Shown here: piece by piece, positions 1-9,089 of the stretch
Layout: the number at the start of each line of letters is the position of its first letter
Numbering within the stretch: the first letter of the stretch is position 1
Source: Pseudomonadota bacterium
Lineage (GTDB): Bacteria; Desulfobacterota; Binatia; Binatales; Binataceae
Assembly: GCA_021324885.1 (NCBI GenBank)
Contig: JAJPIF010000013.1
Location: 92,104-156,103 of the forward strand
Reading direction: 5' to 3'
DNA: 64,000 nucleotides
Notes under the pieces: model-generated
What the model saw: the letters and a program-made list of their open reading frames with translations, nothing else
What the model was told of the DNA's origin: nothing
Database searches by the model: none
Program-made: the position numbers and the translations under genes

Positions 1-492
1 CTGATGTGGATGATGTGCCGGGAACTGCGCGGCACGGTCTTCACACCGCTTATACCAAGTCACGTCCTGATGGTTGGTCAGGCCTCGCGTCAGGGCGGAA
101 TGCCGATGGATTCGATCACCTTCGCCACCATCGACCCCAGCCATCGCCGGGCGCTGGACGGATTTGGCGCGGAGGAGATCGTAACCTACGCGGCCGCGCC
201 CAATCCAAACCATCGCGGATGGTTCCTGTGGACCCGGATCGAACGCAGCGGCTTGTTGCAGACCGTCAATATTCCCAGCATGCCGCCCACGGTCCTGGCC
301 ACCAATGTTTTGAGCGTCCACTTCCGCTACTATAACGGGTTTCAATGGCTGGAAAGCTGGGATTCGACCTCGTCGCCCGCCGGGCAGTCCTTGCCGCAGG
401 CCATCTCGATCGAGCTGACGATGGCGTCGGGGCGCCGGCCGACCTACCTCTCAACCATGATCTCGCTGCCGATGTCGGTGATTCAGAAGTAG
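1..492 (+). CDS. gspJ: Type II secretion minor pseudopilin GspJ, C-terminal part
   Basis: The open frame runs in from the left edge, so the prepilin leader and N-terminal helix lie outside the window and 163 residues are visible. The C-terminal half looks like a GspJ globular domain, including the segment RYYNGFQWLESWDS followed by LPQAISIELTM, which resembles the beta-sheet core of GspJ. GspJ sits at the tip of the periplasmic pseudopilus with GspI and GspK. It is followed 12 bases later by gspK, then gspL, gspM and gspN, which supports the call. The true start cannot be seen. Confidence 0.8.
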   Translation: MMWMMCRELRGTVFTPLIPSHVLMVGQASRQGGMPMDSITFATIDPSHRRALDGFGAEEIVTYAAAPNPNHRGWFLWTRIERSGLLQTVNIPSMPPTVLATNVLSVHFRYYNGFQWLESWDSTSSPAGQSLPQAISIELTMASGRRPTYLSTMISLPMSVIQK

Positions 493-504
493 CCGCGACA
501 CGGG

Positions 505-1497
505 ATGAAGATGAGCATCGCGCCGACAAAGCATCGCGCCGCATCGCGAACCGCCCCGCGCCGTCAGCGGGGAGTGGCGTTGCTGGCCACCATGATGGCG
601 GTGGCGCTGCTCACCATCCTGATCATGGATTTCACCACTTCGACCAGTCTCGCCTATCGCTCGGCGGCCAACCAGGCCAACCAGTTGCGCGCCTATTACC
701 TCGCACGCTCCGCCGTCAACGTCGGTATCGCCCTGATCGCCCAGGACGCGCGCCAGGCCGCGCTGTCCAACGCTCCGCGGGTGGACAGTCTGCTGTCCAT
801 CTGGGCGCTGCCGCTGCCCTCGATGCCGATTGGGGGCGGCTGGGCGCGGGTCTCGGTGGTTGACGAAGCCCGCAAACTGAATATCAACCAGTTGGTCGCG
901 CCCAATGGCCAGGTCAATCAGGCCTTCGCCGAAACCCTGACCCGCCTGCTCACTATCCTGGGCATCGACCCTTCCATCATCGTACCTTCGCTGATCGACT
1001 GGCTGGACCCCGACAGTGTGCTGACCCCGAACGGGGCGGAATCGGATTACTATCTTCAACTGATACCGCCGTACGAAGCGCGCAACGGTCCGATGCCGAC
1101 GATCGGCGATTTGCGGATGGTGCGCGGCATCAATGAAGCCATCTTTCATCAGTTGCGTAAATTCATTACGACCACCCCTTCGGTGCAAATTAACATCAAT
1201 ACCGCCCCGCCGGAGGTCTTGATGGCGGTGGCGCCGCAGCTTCAGGAGTCCCCCTCCTCGCTGCAGGCAATCCTGGAAGAGCGCGTCAACCAACCCTTCA
1301 CCAATCTCACCGAAGTCAGCCAGTTAATCGGGCAAACCAATGGCGCCTCTACGCTGCCCGCAAACTTGAGCACCACCAGCGATTATTTTACGGTCGAAGG
1401 CGCCGGTTCCTTCGCCGGGACTCGCAGCTTCGTTTACGCCGTAATCAGACGCACCGGTCCCGGGCCTCAATTGCTTTTGAGCTGGAACGAGGATTAG
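505..1497 (+). CDS. gspK: Type II secretion minor pseudopilin GspK
   Basis: This 330-residue protein has a basic leader and a prepilin-type cleavage site, RQRG followed by VALLATMMAVALL, with cleavage expected after Gly23 by the GspO peptidase. There is no Glu at position +5 of the mature helix, which is normal for GspK and sets it apart from other pseudopilins. The later part contains the long GspK insert (a region with INQLV and NINTAPPEVLMAV, typical of its helix-hairpin-helix-like fold). GspK caps the pseudopilus tip with GspI and GspJ. It lies between gspJ and gspL in one operon. The ATG at 511 is an alternative start and does not change the leader logic. Confidence 0.9.
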   Translation: MKMSIAPTKHRAASRTAPRRQRGVALLATMMAVALLTILIMDFTTSTSLAYRSAANQANQLRAYYLARSAVNVGIALIAQDARQAALSNAPRVDSLLSIWALPLPSMPIGGGWARVSVVDEARKLNINQLVAPNGQVNQAFAETLTRLLTILGIDPSIIVPSLIDWLDPDSVLTPNGAESDYYLQLIPPYEARNGPMPTIGDLRMVRGINEAIFHQLRKFITTTPSVQININTAPPEVLMAVAPQLQESPSSLQAILEERVNQPFTNLTEVSQLIGQTNGASTLPANLSTTSDYFTVEGAGSFAGTRSFVYAVIRRTGPGPQLLLSWNED

Positions 1498-1506
1498 CTA
1501 GTCGCG

Positions 1507-2946
1507 ATGGCGCAGAGGATTTTAGCGCTCGAATTGGCCGACGATCGGGTCGAGGCCGCGCTCGCCGAGCGGGCGTGGAGTTCCTTCGCCGTGCTGGGAA
1601 CTTATGAGTCCGAGCGGGCTGAAGACGAAAACGACTTGGTTCCGGCTCTGCGGCGGCTGCTGACGAAAACCGGCGTTCCCGACCTGGTGGTATCCGCCAT
1701 TCCCGGTGAGTTGGTCGCCAAGCGCCTGCTCAATCTCCCCTTCACTGATCGCCGCAAGCTGGATCAGGCGGTGCCTTTTGCACTGGAGGAGCATCTCCCC
1801 TTCAGCATAGACGAAGCGGTGGTCGCGTATATCCCGCTGCTGCGCGATGCAGGCAGTACCGTGGTTCTGGCCGCAATGGTGCGCCGCGAGGATTTGCGCG
1901 CGCACCTCGATCAGCTCGCCGGCGCCGGACTGGATCCCAAGACCGTCACCCTGAGTTCCCTGGCACTGAGCACGCTGGTCAATCGAACCCGCAACGGCAA
2001 CGGGGCCGCCTCCCACCTGCTGGTCGAATTCGAGCAGCGGCGCACCTCGGTTATCCTGATGGACGGCGGTGTGCCGCGCGCCTTGCGCACCTTGCCGGTC
2101 GGAATCGATCCCGGGGTCGAAAGCGCCAGCGCCGACGTTTCCGCCGATGCTATCATCGCGGCGGTGCGTCAGACACTGCTTTCCCACAGCCCCGAGCCCG
2201 GCTCGACGGATCTGATTGTCAGCGGACCGGCGGCGGCTTCGCCCGCCGTGCGCGATCGTTTCTCGCGCGAACTGTCGCTCCCAATTCACGGGGTGGAGGA
2301 TCTCGACTGCTCCCAAATTCTGGGCGGCAGCGGGCGGGAGTGGATGCGTCAGGCGAGCTGCGTCGCGATGCTGCTGGGAGAGATGCCCAATCAACCGGTG
2401 CCGCTGATCAACTTCCGCGTCGGCGAATTCGCATTTCATGGCCGCACCGGCGACCTCACGCCCTTTTATACCTCGGCCATGATCGCGGCGGCGCTCGGCT
2501 TTCTGATGCTCCTGCACGTCGGGCTCGGTATTGCGGGCAACCTGCATCATTTGCGATTGCTCAACCGCGCAATTGTGGCCGCGGCGGCGCCCGTGGTCAC
2601 CGGCGTGCCTGCGGAGCAGGCCGAACGGGCCGTCGCTTCGCATCTGGCGGCCGCACGCAAACGTCTGGGCCTGCTCGGCGGCAGCGGCGGACCGCCTTCG
2701 CCGCTGGACACGCTGCTGTTTCTTTCGCGCGCGCTCCCCGACGGGATGGCTATCGATATCGACGAGATGGATCTGGACGAAACCGGATTGAAACTCAGCG
2801 GCAAGGCCGATTCCTATGCCAGCGTCGAGCGGTTGAGAAGCGCCCTGGCCGCCACTCATCGCCTCAACGACGTCCAGGTCTCGGAAGAAGGAGCGGCCGA
2901 AGGTCACAAGGTGGTTTTTCATCTCTCGGCGGGAGTCAAAGAATAG
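1507..2946 (+). CDS. gspL: Type II secretion inner-membrane protein GspL
   Basis: This is a 479-residue protein. The first ~300 residues form an actin/PilM-like cytoplasmic domain that in GspL binds the ATPase GspE (see LSSLALSTLVN and LLVEFEQRRTSVIL). A single membrane helix follows at about residues 322-345, then a short periplasmic ferredoxin-like domain. Length and order fit the family. GspL recruits GspE to the inner-membrane platform and pairs with GspM, whose gene follows after 15 bases. The ATG at 1507 follows the gspK stop by nine bases. Confidence 0.88.
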   Translation: MAQRILALELADDRVEAALAERAWSSFAVLGTYESERAEDENDLVPALRRLLTKTGVPDLVVSAIPGELVAKRLLNLPFTDRRKLDQAVPFALEEHLPFSIDEAVVAYIPLLRDAGSTVVLAAMVRREDLRAHLDQLAGAGLDPKTVTLSSLALSTLVNRTRNGNGAASHLLVEFEQRRTSVILMDGGVPRALRTLPVGIDPGVESASADVSADAIIAAVRQTLLSHSPEPGSTDLIVSGPAAASPAVRDRFSRELSLPIHGVEDLDCSQILGGSGREWMRQASCVAMLLGEMPNQPVPLINFRVGEFAFHGRTGDLTPFYTSAMIAAALGFLMLLHVGLGIAGNLHHLRLLNRAIVAAAAPVVTGVPAEQAERAVASHLAAARKRLGLLGGSGGPPSPLDTLLFLSRALPDGMAIDIDEMDLDETGLKLSGKADSYASVERLRSALAATHRLNDVQVSEEGAAEGHKVVFHLSAGVKE

Positions 2947-2961
2947 GTTGGAGCGGCGGAT

Positions 2962-3603
2962 ATGGCTTTGATTGATAACCTGCTTGCCAGGCTGCGCGCT
3001 TCGGCGGCGTTCCAGTATCTGGAACAGGCGCAGGCATGGGTTTCGCCGCGCTATCGCGAGGTGCGCGCGCGCTATTACAAACTGGAAAAGCGCGAACGCC
3101 TGCTGCTGCAGGTTGCCGCCCTTGTCATCGTCCTGTTCCTCGGCTACGACCTGATCTATTCGTCGATCGTTTCCTACCAGGCCGGCTTGCAGGACGAAAT
3201 TGCCGCCCGCCAGCGTGATCTCGCCGAAGTGCGGCGAATGGCCGCCTTCTGGCAGCGAGTGGAAACGGAACTTGGCACCCTGGAAAGAAAAACCACTCTC
3301 CCCAGCAGCGATTTCTCCCTCACCGCAACCTTGAGCACGGCTTTGAACGGCGTGGTCGAAACCGAGAAGATCGCGGGCATCAGCCCGATTCCCAACAAGC
3401 CGGTCTCCGAACATCTGACCCAGTACGGAGCCGACCTGCGGCTCAACGGCGTGACGCTGGCGCAAATCGTCGATACGCTTTACAGAATCAAATCGATCAA
3501 GGAGCCCGTCGTGATCTCCAATATGAGCATCAGAAAGCGCCCCACTGACCCTCATGCTTACGACGTCGATATGACCTGCTCGGTACTGGGGAAAAATGCC
3601 TGA
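2962..3603 (+). CDS. gspM: Type II secretion protein GspM
   Basis: This 213-residue protein has a cytoplasmic N-terminus of about 45 residues, one membrane helix near residues 46-66 (LLLQVAALVIVLFLGYDLIY), a probable coiled-coil and a small C-terminal periplasmic domain. That is the normal plan of GspM/PilO-like proteins, which partner GspL in the inner-membrane assembly platform. The sequence itself is weakly conserved, so position between gspL and gspN carries much of the call. Its last eight bases overlap the start of gspN, suggesting coupled translation. Confidence 0.82.
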   Translation: MALIDNLLARLRASAAFQYLEQAQAWVSPRYREVRARYYKLEKRERLLLQVAALVIVLFLGYDLIYSSIVSYQAGLQDEIAARQRDLAEVRRMAAFWQRVETELGTLERKTTLPSSDFSLTATLSTALNGVVETEKIAGISPIPNKPVSEHLTQYGADLRLNGVTLAQIVDTLYRIKSIKEPVVISNMSIRKRPTDPHAYDVDMTCSVLGKNA

Positions 3604-4447
3604 GTTCGGCGAAATTCTCAGCCTCGATTACTGGCGCGAACACCTCACCGGCCTGCTCTACGGCCTCACCGCCGTGGTCCTGTTCGTAATCTTCACAATC
3701 GGAACCTTTCCCTATGACCAGGCGCTAAGCGGCGCGCTTCTGCCGATGGGTCTGAAGGTTTCCTACGGCTCGGAGCATCCGGCATTTCCGATCGGCGCGG
3801 TGCTCGAAGATGTGACCGTGGTAAACCTTGATCGGCCCTCGCCCCCGCTGATGCAAAGCGAGGCGCTCAAACTCACTCCCGGCCTTCAGACCCTCATTGG
3901 CCGTCCCGCCATTGCTATTCGCGCGGACATGTACGGCGGCCGGGTGTGGATCAAAATCCGCCGCCATGGCGACCTGACAGGACTCAATCTCGGCCTGTCC
4001 AACGTGAATCTTTCGCGCTATCCGACCGCGTCGCTGCTGGGCATGCCGCTTACCGGAACAATTTCCGGCCAGGCTGAATTTGAAGACGGCGGCCCGTCAG
4101 CTCAAAAGGGGGATTTCGCGCTCGACGGCCGCAGTATCGAATTCACTCTCATACGGGGATTTCCCTCGTTTCATTTCACCATATTGAAGGCCAACTGCAC
4201 GATCGAGGGGCGCACTCTGCGCGTCAACGCGCTTGAGGGCAGTGGTCCCGACATGGCGGTAAATGGCAGCGGCGTCATCCACCTCGCGCCAACGATGGCC
4301 CAGACGATGATCGAGATGACCCTGCGCATCTCGCCAACCATCGCCGGCCGCGCGCGACTGGGCCTGCTGTTCAACTTCCTGCCCCATCCCCCGGACAACC
4401 GCCCATACATTTTCCACGGTCCCCTGCTGATGCCCCAGGTCAGTTGA
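3596..4447 (+). CDS. gspN: Type II secretion protein GspN
   Basis: This 283-residue protein has one N-terminal membrane helix at about residues 18-38 and a beta-rich periplasmic remainder, as in GspN, an accessory T2SS component missing from many systems. Phrases such as AIRADMYGGRVWIKI and LPLTGTISGQAEF-like segments resemble the AsmA/GspN repeated beta fold. The ATG at 3596 lies inside the end of gspM. The gene ends tail-to-tail with the next, oppositely oriented gene, the two stops overlapping by eight bases, so no separate terminator can fit between them. Confidence 0.75.
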   Translation: MPEFGEILSLDYWREHLTGLLYGLTAVVLFVIFTIGTFPYDQALSGALLPMGLKVSYGSEHPAFPIGAVLEDVTVVNLDRPSPPLMQSEALKLTPGLQTLIGRPAIAIRADMYGGRVWIKIRRHGDLTGLNLGLSNVNLSRYPTASLLGMPLTGTISGQAEFEDGGPSAQKGDFALDGRSIEFTLIRGFPSFHFTILKANCTIEGRTLRVNALEGSGPDMAVNGSGVIHLAPTMAQTMIEMTLRISPTIAGRARLGLLFNFLPHPPDNRPYIFHGPLLMPQVS

Positions 4448-5669
4448 TTTCCTTTGACCACGACGCCATCAGGGTATTCGACGGCCGGCTCGGATCCATC
4501 AGCTTCTTCGCCGTCTCCACACCCGCAACCGGCAGTCCCCTGGGGTCGAGCAATCCCAACTGCACCAGCGCGGTCGCCTGCTCCCAATAAATGTGTTCAT
4601 GCGCGACCTTGTTGCCGCGGAAATGCACTACGGCGATATGCGGCACCTCGATATATCTGCCGGTCGGTGGAACTCCCGGCAGCATGAAATCGATTTCAGT
4701 ATCGTGCGTGCAGCAGAATAAAAACTCATCGACGAGAGTATTGGCGCCGATAGTACGCGAAATCGGAACGATCCTGGTATCTTTCGGAAGCCTGGGAATG
4801 AAGTGGTTTTTGTAAAACCGGTACAACTCCCGATACCCATACCCGCCGGTCATCACCGGAACATGATTCACATACGGCTCGGCCACCATCGTCCGCATCG
4901 TCTCATCGGCGCTGCGCGTGGCGAACTCACACTCGACGTGCTTTTCCCATAAAGCCTCCAGGTCATACCGAGGTCCGATTGCGCGATGGAGCAGGCCGAT
5001 AGTCCGCGAATGAGCCAGGGTAGCGGCGGCTTTGTCAAAACTGCCGCGTTCGGAATTGTTGAAACCGTGGTCCGCGCCCACATAGACATAGACCTCGGCA
5101 TCTGCGCGGCCGGCAAATGCTCCGCGCACCGCTTCCCAAACCGCCGGCGGCGTGTAACCGTCAGCCGCGCCGAAATGAAAAGCGATCGGACAATGAACGC
5201 AGTGGGCCTCATCCAGATGCTTTTCCAGTTCGGCTGCGTAATAGCTCACCGCTGCGTCGATCTTGAGCCGCGCGGCTGCAAGGTAGGCCAGACGTCCGCC
5301 CAAATCGAATCCCAACACGGCAACCTTGCCGTTGCATTCCGGCCTCGAGCGCAAGGCCCGAATCGCATCATTGATATCGTTGACGCCCTGATCGATCCCG
5401 AACCGCTCGTGGAATGAAAACGCCCTCTCGAGATCCACTCCCTCGTATCCAAGCTCGACGCCCGCCGATAGCCGCCAGAACAGGTCGGGCGCGATGACCA
5501 CGTAACCTTCTTCGGCATAAAGATCCGCGATCTCGCGCATGTGGCGATTAAGGCCGAAGATTTCCTGCGCGAGAATCAGCCCGGGGCCTGACCCACCCTC
5601 CGGCAGCGCCAGGTATCCGTCGAACACTCCGCCGTCAGCCGCGTTGATTTTTACCGTGGTTCCCGCCAT
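4440..5669 (-). CDS. Dienelactone hydrolase family protein fused to a SnoaL-like domain
   Basis: This 409-residue protein has two domains. Residues 1-220 follow dienelactone hydrolase closely: Glu36 in AQEIFGL, the elbow motif GFDLGG at 120-125, Asp170 and His201 (GADHGF). These are the positions of the known Glu36-Cys123-Asp171-His202 set, except that the nucleophile Cys is replaced by Asp122. Residues ~230-409 resemble a SnoaL/NTF2-like alpha-beta barrel. The ATG at 5669 is chosen because GGGGAG lies nine bases upstream; an in-frame ATG at 5717 would add 16 residues without such a site. Family members hydrolyse cyclic enol lactones or other esters, but the Asp substitution leaves activity open. 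Confidence 0.82.
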   Translation of the reverse strand: MAGTTVKINAADGGVFDGYLALPEGGSGPGLILAQEIFGLNRHMREIADLYAEEGYVVIAPDLFWRLSAGVELGYEGVDLERAFSFHERFGIDQGVNDINDAIRALRSRPECNGKVAVLGFDLGGRLAYLAAARLKIDAAVSYYAAELEKHLDEAHCVHCPIAFHFGAADGYTPPAVWEAVRGAFAGRADAEVYVYVGADHGFNNSERGSFDKAAATLAHSRTIGLLHRAIGPRYDLEALWEKHVECEFATRSADETMRTMVAEPYVNHVPVMTGGYGYRELYRFYKNHFIPRLPKDTRIVPISRTIGANTLVDEFLFCCTHDTEIDFMLPGVPPTGRYIEVPHIAVVHFRGNKVAHEHIYWEQATALVQLGLLDPRGLPVAGVETAKKLMDPSRPSNTLMASWSKEIN

Positions 5670-5815
5670 GCAAAAGTTCTCCCCTTCCCATTGGATTGCG
5701 CTTGAGCTTGCGCCCATCGAGCCGCCGGACGCAACGCCGATCTTTGAAAATCGGCACCGGGCGGGCTATTAATAGCCAGGCGTTTTCAAGCAATCGTCTC
5801 TGAGGAGGATAAACG

Positions 5816-6274
5816 ATGCGCGCGATTTCACACGTTGCGATCGGGGTCAGCGACATGAACCGATCCCTGCCCTTCTATCGGGACCTGCTCGGGCTCAAGG
5901 TTTCACTCGATACCGAAGAGACGATCAAGTTCAGCTCGAAATCCGGCGAGCCTGCCGAAGTCAAACGCCGCGCGGTCTACATGCGATGGGAAGACGGTCC
6001 CGACGCCACCTTCATCGTGCTGTCACAAAACCATCCCAAACCCACCGGTGAGCCGTTGAAACTTAACCAGGTCGGAATCCATCACTTCTCGTTCTGGGTG
6101 GACGATCTGCGCAAAAGAGTCGAGAAGCTGAAGGCGGCGGGCGTTACCTTTGTCGTCGAGCCCAACGAATCAGCGGGAGAAGCCTACGGCGAGCCGCACG
6201 AAAAACGCATCCTCACCACCATCTTCAAAGATCCCGACGGCACCATGATCCAATTCGACCAGCGGCTGAATTAA
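5816..6274 (+). CDS. VOC (glyoxalase/bleomycin-resistance fold) protein
   Basis: This 152-residue protein has two beta-alpha-beta-beta-beta units of the vicinal oxygen chelate fold: ISHVAIGVSDMNRSLPFYRD at the start and IHHFSFWVDDLRKRVEKLK in the middle, ending with FKDPDGTMIQFDQ. Candidate metal ligands are the His of each opening strand and the Glu/Gln of the closing strands. Members include glyoxalase I, extradiol dioxygenases and epimerases; the substrate cannot be told. A strong ribosome site (GAGGA) sits just before the ATG. It is read divergently from the hydrolase at 5669, with about 146 bases between them. Confidence 0.85.
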   Translation: MRAISHVAIGVSDMNRSLPFYRDLLGLKVSLDTEETIKFSSKSGEPAEVKRRAVYMRWEDGPDATFIVLSQNHPKPTGEPLKLNQVGIHHFSFWVDDLRKRVEKLKAAGVTFVVEPNESAGEAYGEPHEKRILTTIFKDPDGTMIQFDQRLN

Positions 6275-6313
6275 ACATGCAGTTGGCTTAGCGCCGCTTC
6301 GACACCGTGACGC

Positions 6314-7282
6314 TCACGGAATCAGCAGCAGTTTGCCCACCGAGCGGCGCGACTGGATTAGCCGATGGGCCGCCGCGGCTTGCGCCAGGGGAAAGCTGGC
6401 GCCGATCGGAACCGTCAACCTGCCTTCGCGGGCCAACTGGAACACCGCGTTCACCGCGCGCTGGTGGATGTCGTGGAAGGCGTAAATCATCGTCACCGCG
6501 AATCCACTGACCTTGATCGATTTGCCCAGCAGTTCCGTCGGACTCAAGCGCTCGGGCAGACCGCCGGCCCGGCCGAACAATACCAGATGGCCCAATGGCG
6601 CCAGGCAGCGCAGACCCTTGAGGAAGGTCGGCTTGCCCACCGCGTCCAGGATCAGATCGACGCCGCGTCCCTGCGTAATCCGCATCGCCTCCTGGGCGAA
6701 GTCGTGGGTTTCATAATTGATTACGTGCTCGGCGCCGAAGCGCCGCACCACTTCGATCTTGTCGTCACTCGAAACCGTGCCGATCACCTGGGCGCCCGCG
6801 GCCCTGGCAATCTGCACCGCGGCAATCCCGACGCCGCCGGCCGCCGAATGGACCATCACCACGTTTCCTGGCCTGGTGTCGTTGCAGGTATGCAGCATAT
6901 GCCAGGCAGTCAGGACCGCTACCGGGAACGCCGCCGCCTGCTCGAAGCTCATGTCGTCGGGCAGCACCATCACGCGCGACGCCCGAATGCGCGTAAATTC
7001 CGCATACGATCCCATCCCGATATACGCCACGCGCATCCCCGGCTTGAGGTCGTGGACGTCGGGAGCGACTTCCTCGATCACGCCAGCCGCTTCCATTCCG
7101 GGGATATCGGGAAACACGGGCTTGACCAGATAGGTGCCGCGGATAAAGAACGTATCGCCGTAATTGACTGCGATCACATGATTGCGCACCAGCACGGTTG
7201 CGGGCCGCAGCTCAGGCCTGGGGAACTCCCGGTATTCCATCACCTCGGGTCCGCCGAGCCGCTCGAAGACGATGGCTTTCAT
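6314..7282 (-). CDS. NADPH:quinone oxidoreductase, zinc-free MDR family
   Basis: This 322-residue protein has the medium-chain dehydrogenase plan. An N-terminal GroES-like domain begins MKAIVFERLGGPEV, followed by the nucleotide-binding motif SAAGGVGIAAVQ at roughly residues 145-156. The zinc ligands of alcohol dehydrogenases are not evident, which fits the QOR/crotonyl-reductase-like branch. Such enzymes reduce quinones or enones with NADPH. The ATG at 7282 is preceded by GGGGAGG at a good distance; a TTG further upstream would add six residues and is less likely. It faces the VOC gene at 5816 tail-to-tail. Confidence 0.88.
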   Translation of the reverse strand: MKAIVFERLGGPEVMEYREFPRPELRPATVLVRNHVIAVNYGDTFFIRGTYLVKPVFPDIPGMEAAGVIEEVAPDVHDLKPGMRVAYIGMGSYAEFTRIRASRVMVLPDDMSFEQAAAFPVAVLTAWHMLHTCNDTRPGNVVMVHSAAGGVGIAAVQIARAAGAQVIGTVSSDDKIEVVRRFGAEHVINYETHDFAQEAMRITQGRGVDLILDAVGKPTFLKGLRCLAPLGHLVLFGRAGGLPERLSPTELLGKSIKVSGFAVTMIYAFHDIHQRAVNAVFQLAREGRLTVPIGASFPLAQAAAAHRLIQSRRSVGKLLLIP

Positions 7283-7316
7283 CCGTCCATACCTCCCCAA
7301 GTCGAACCGCCCGCCG

Positions 7317-8837
7317 TCACTTCTCCACGAAATGCCGCAGCAGCACGGGTTTGCGTCTTCCTTCCGAAGACCGCATCACCAGCAGATACCCGCGCAGGTA
7401 ACCCTTATGCGTGTCCCACAGTTTCTCCGGCACGATAATATAACCGGGCGGCGCTTTGGCCAGATCGGGCGGGAGAAACGGCGCATCCCGATCCAGATAA
7501 AACAGCAGTGGAGCGAAATCCTCGTCCACGAACCCGGCAGCGTACAGTGGCTGCGAGGGCCCCACGATATTGCGGATTGCGGCGGCCGTCGCGCGATAAC
7601 TGTAGCGCGCGCATTCGCGCCTCTCCTGATGGGGAATGTAGAACAGATTGAAAATCGCGACTGCGGCGCAAACAGCCGCGAAGCCACCCTCAATCAGCCG
7701 GCTCCCGTAAAGCGCGCCGATTCGCCTGATCCACCACGCCAGGATCACCGCCGCCGAGGGCCACAGCGGCAGCAGGTACCATCGGCTCTTGTACGCGGCG
7801 ATACTGAAGAAGGCCACTGTAACCAGCCAAAATATCGCCAGCAGTTCGATCGCATCCTGGCCGCGGACGCTTGCTTGCGGTTGTTGCGGCCCGCGCTTGA
7901 GCAACGCCGCGGCGACTGCGATTGGTATCAGCAAGCTCACGGGGAGCGAACTGAACAGCAGCGGACCCAGGTAAAACCATGGCGGCGCGCTGCCCAACGC
8001 GCCAAAAAAGCGGCCGAAATTCTCGCTGCCCAGTTGGCGGCTGAGCAGCGCGTGGCGCGCGTCGATGTATCCGGCGGCGTACCAGCTTGCGCCGATTATA
8101 ACGGCCAGCACTGCCGCAGCCGCCGGAATCCGGCGCAGCACGTCGCCCAGCCTGCCCTCGGCGACCAGGAAGATCGCAATCGCCAACCCCGGCAGCAGCA
8201 TCCCGACCGGGCCTTTCGCCAGCACCGCCAGACCGGATGCTGCCGCCGCAACATAAATCATAGTGTTGGGACGGCGCGCTTGCGCAGCTGACTTCAAACC
8301 ATCCAACCACCACCAGAAGGCGAACAGCGCCAAAGTCTCGAAAAACGTCAGCGCCATATCGACGCGGCCCATCCGCCCCAGCCGGATGTATTGATGGGCC
8401 GACAACAGGATCAGCCCTGCCACAATGGCTCCCTCGCCGCCGATCACTCCGTACGCGAAAACCATCGTCAATCCGACGCCGGCGACAGTGTAAAGGGCGG
8501 CTGGCAGGCGGAAATTAAACGCAGTGACTTTACGCACGCCGGCCAGATGGTCCAGCGCAGTCGCGGTCCAATGGTATAGCGGCGGCTTGTACATCGGCGA
8601 GCCGCCATTGACCGCCGGGAACAGCACCTTACCGTGCTCAACCATCTGCTGGATGAAAACCGCCTCGACCGCCTCATTACCCTTGCAGATTCCGCATGAG
8701 CCGAGACGGTAAAACGTCAACGCCACGGCGCCCGCCAGGATCATCACAAAACCAATCCAGAGCCGCCGTTGATGAAACGCCTCCGGCAAAGCCTTGGCCG
8801 GCGCGGACTCGATATTGTCTGGCTGTGCTGACACCAC
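7317..8837 (-). CDS. ArnT/PMT-like membrane glycosyltransferase (GT39/GT83 type)
   Basis: This 506-residue integral membrane protein has about ten to twelve hydrophobic helices. After the first helix comes an extracytoplasmic loop with an acidic pair (GNEAVEAVF) where ArnT-like enzymes have their catalytic Asp-Glu. The segment GRMGRVDMALTFFETLALF matches the second conserved region of the family. These enzymes move a sugar from a polyprenyl-phosphate donor to lipid A, protein or another acceptor on the outer face of the inner membrane. The start is a GTG with no clear ribosome site, so the exact N-terminus is uncertain. It ends 34 bases from the oxidoreductase start, so the two may be co-transcribed. 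Confidence 0.8.
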   Translation of the reverse strand: MVSAQPDNIESAPAKALPEAFHQRRLWIGFVMILAGAVALTFYRLGSCGICKGNEAVEAVFIQQMVEHGKVLFPAVNGGSPMYKPPLYHWTATALDHLAGVRKVTAFNFRLPAALYTVAGVGLTMVFAYGVIGGEGAIVAGLILLSAHQYIRLGRMGRVDMALTFFETLALFAFWWWLDGLKSAAQARRPNTMIYVAAAASGLAVLAKGPVGMLLPGLAIAIFLVAEGRLGDVLRRIPAAAAVLAVIIGASWYAAGYIDARHALLSRQLGSENFGRFFGALGSAPPWFYLGPLLFSSLPVSLLIPIAVAAALLKRGPQQPQASVRGQDAIELLAIFWLVTVAFFSIAAYKSRWYLLPLWPSAAVILAWWIRRIGALYGSRLIEGGFAAVCAAVAIFNLFYIPHQERRECARYSYRATAAAIRNIVGPSQPLYAAGFVDEDFAPLLFYLDRDAPFLPPDLAKAPPGYIIVPEKLWDTHKGYLRGYLLVMRSSEGRRKPVLLRHFVEK

Positions 8838-9032
8838 CGCAACTGCAGCGGCTCACCCTGCTTTGGGCAACACCGCGAGGACAGATTACATCGATTGTCG
8901 GGGCTCAACCAATTGCCATCCGCGCCCGTTGGCCTGCGGTCAACGGCCTTTAATAAGAGGCTTGTTTCTCCATAAGCGCCTGCGGACCCTCGCGCGCATC
9001 TTCGGATTGCTCGACGCACCTCGCCGGACAAT

Positions 9033-9055
9033 CACCGATTTACAGCTCATCGGTG
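9033..9055 (+). other. Short inverted repeat in the leader of the secreted-protein gene
   Basis: CACCGAT and ATCGGTG form a perfect 7-bp stem with a 9-base loop, 34 bases before the next start codon. The T-run begins eight bases after the stem, so it is a poor intrinsic terminator; it may be a leader hairpin. Confidence 0.3.
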
Positions 9056-9089
9056 CGTTGGCTATTTTTTGACGACGAAAGGAGCCCAC

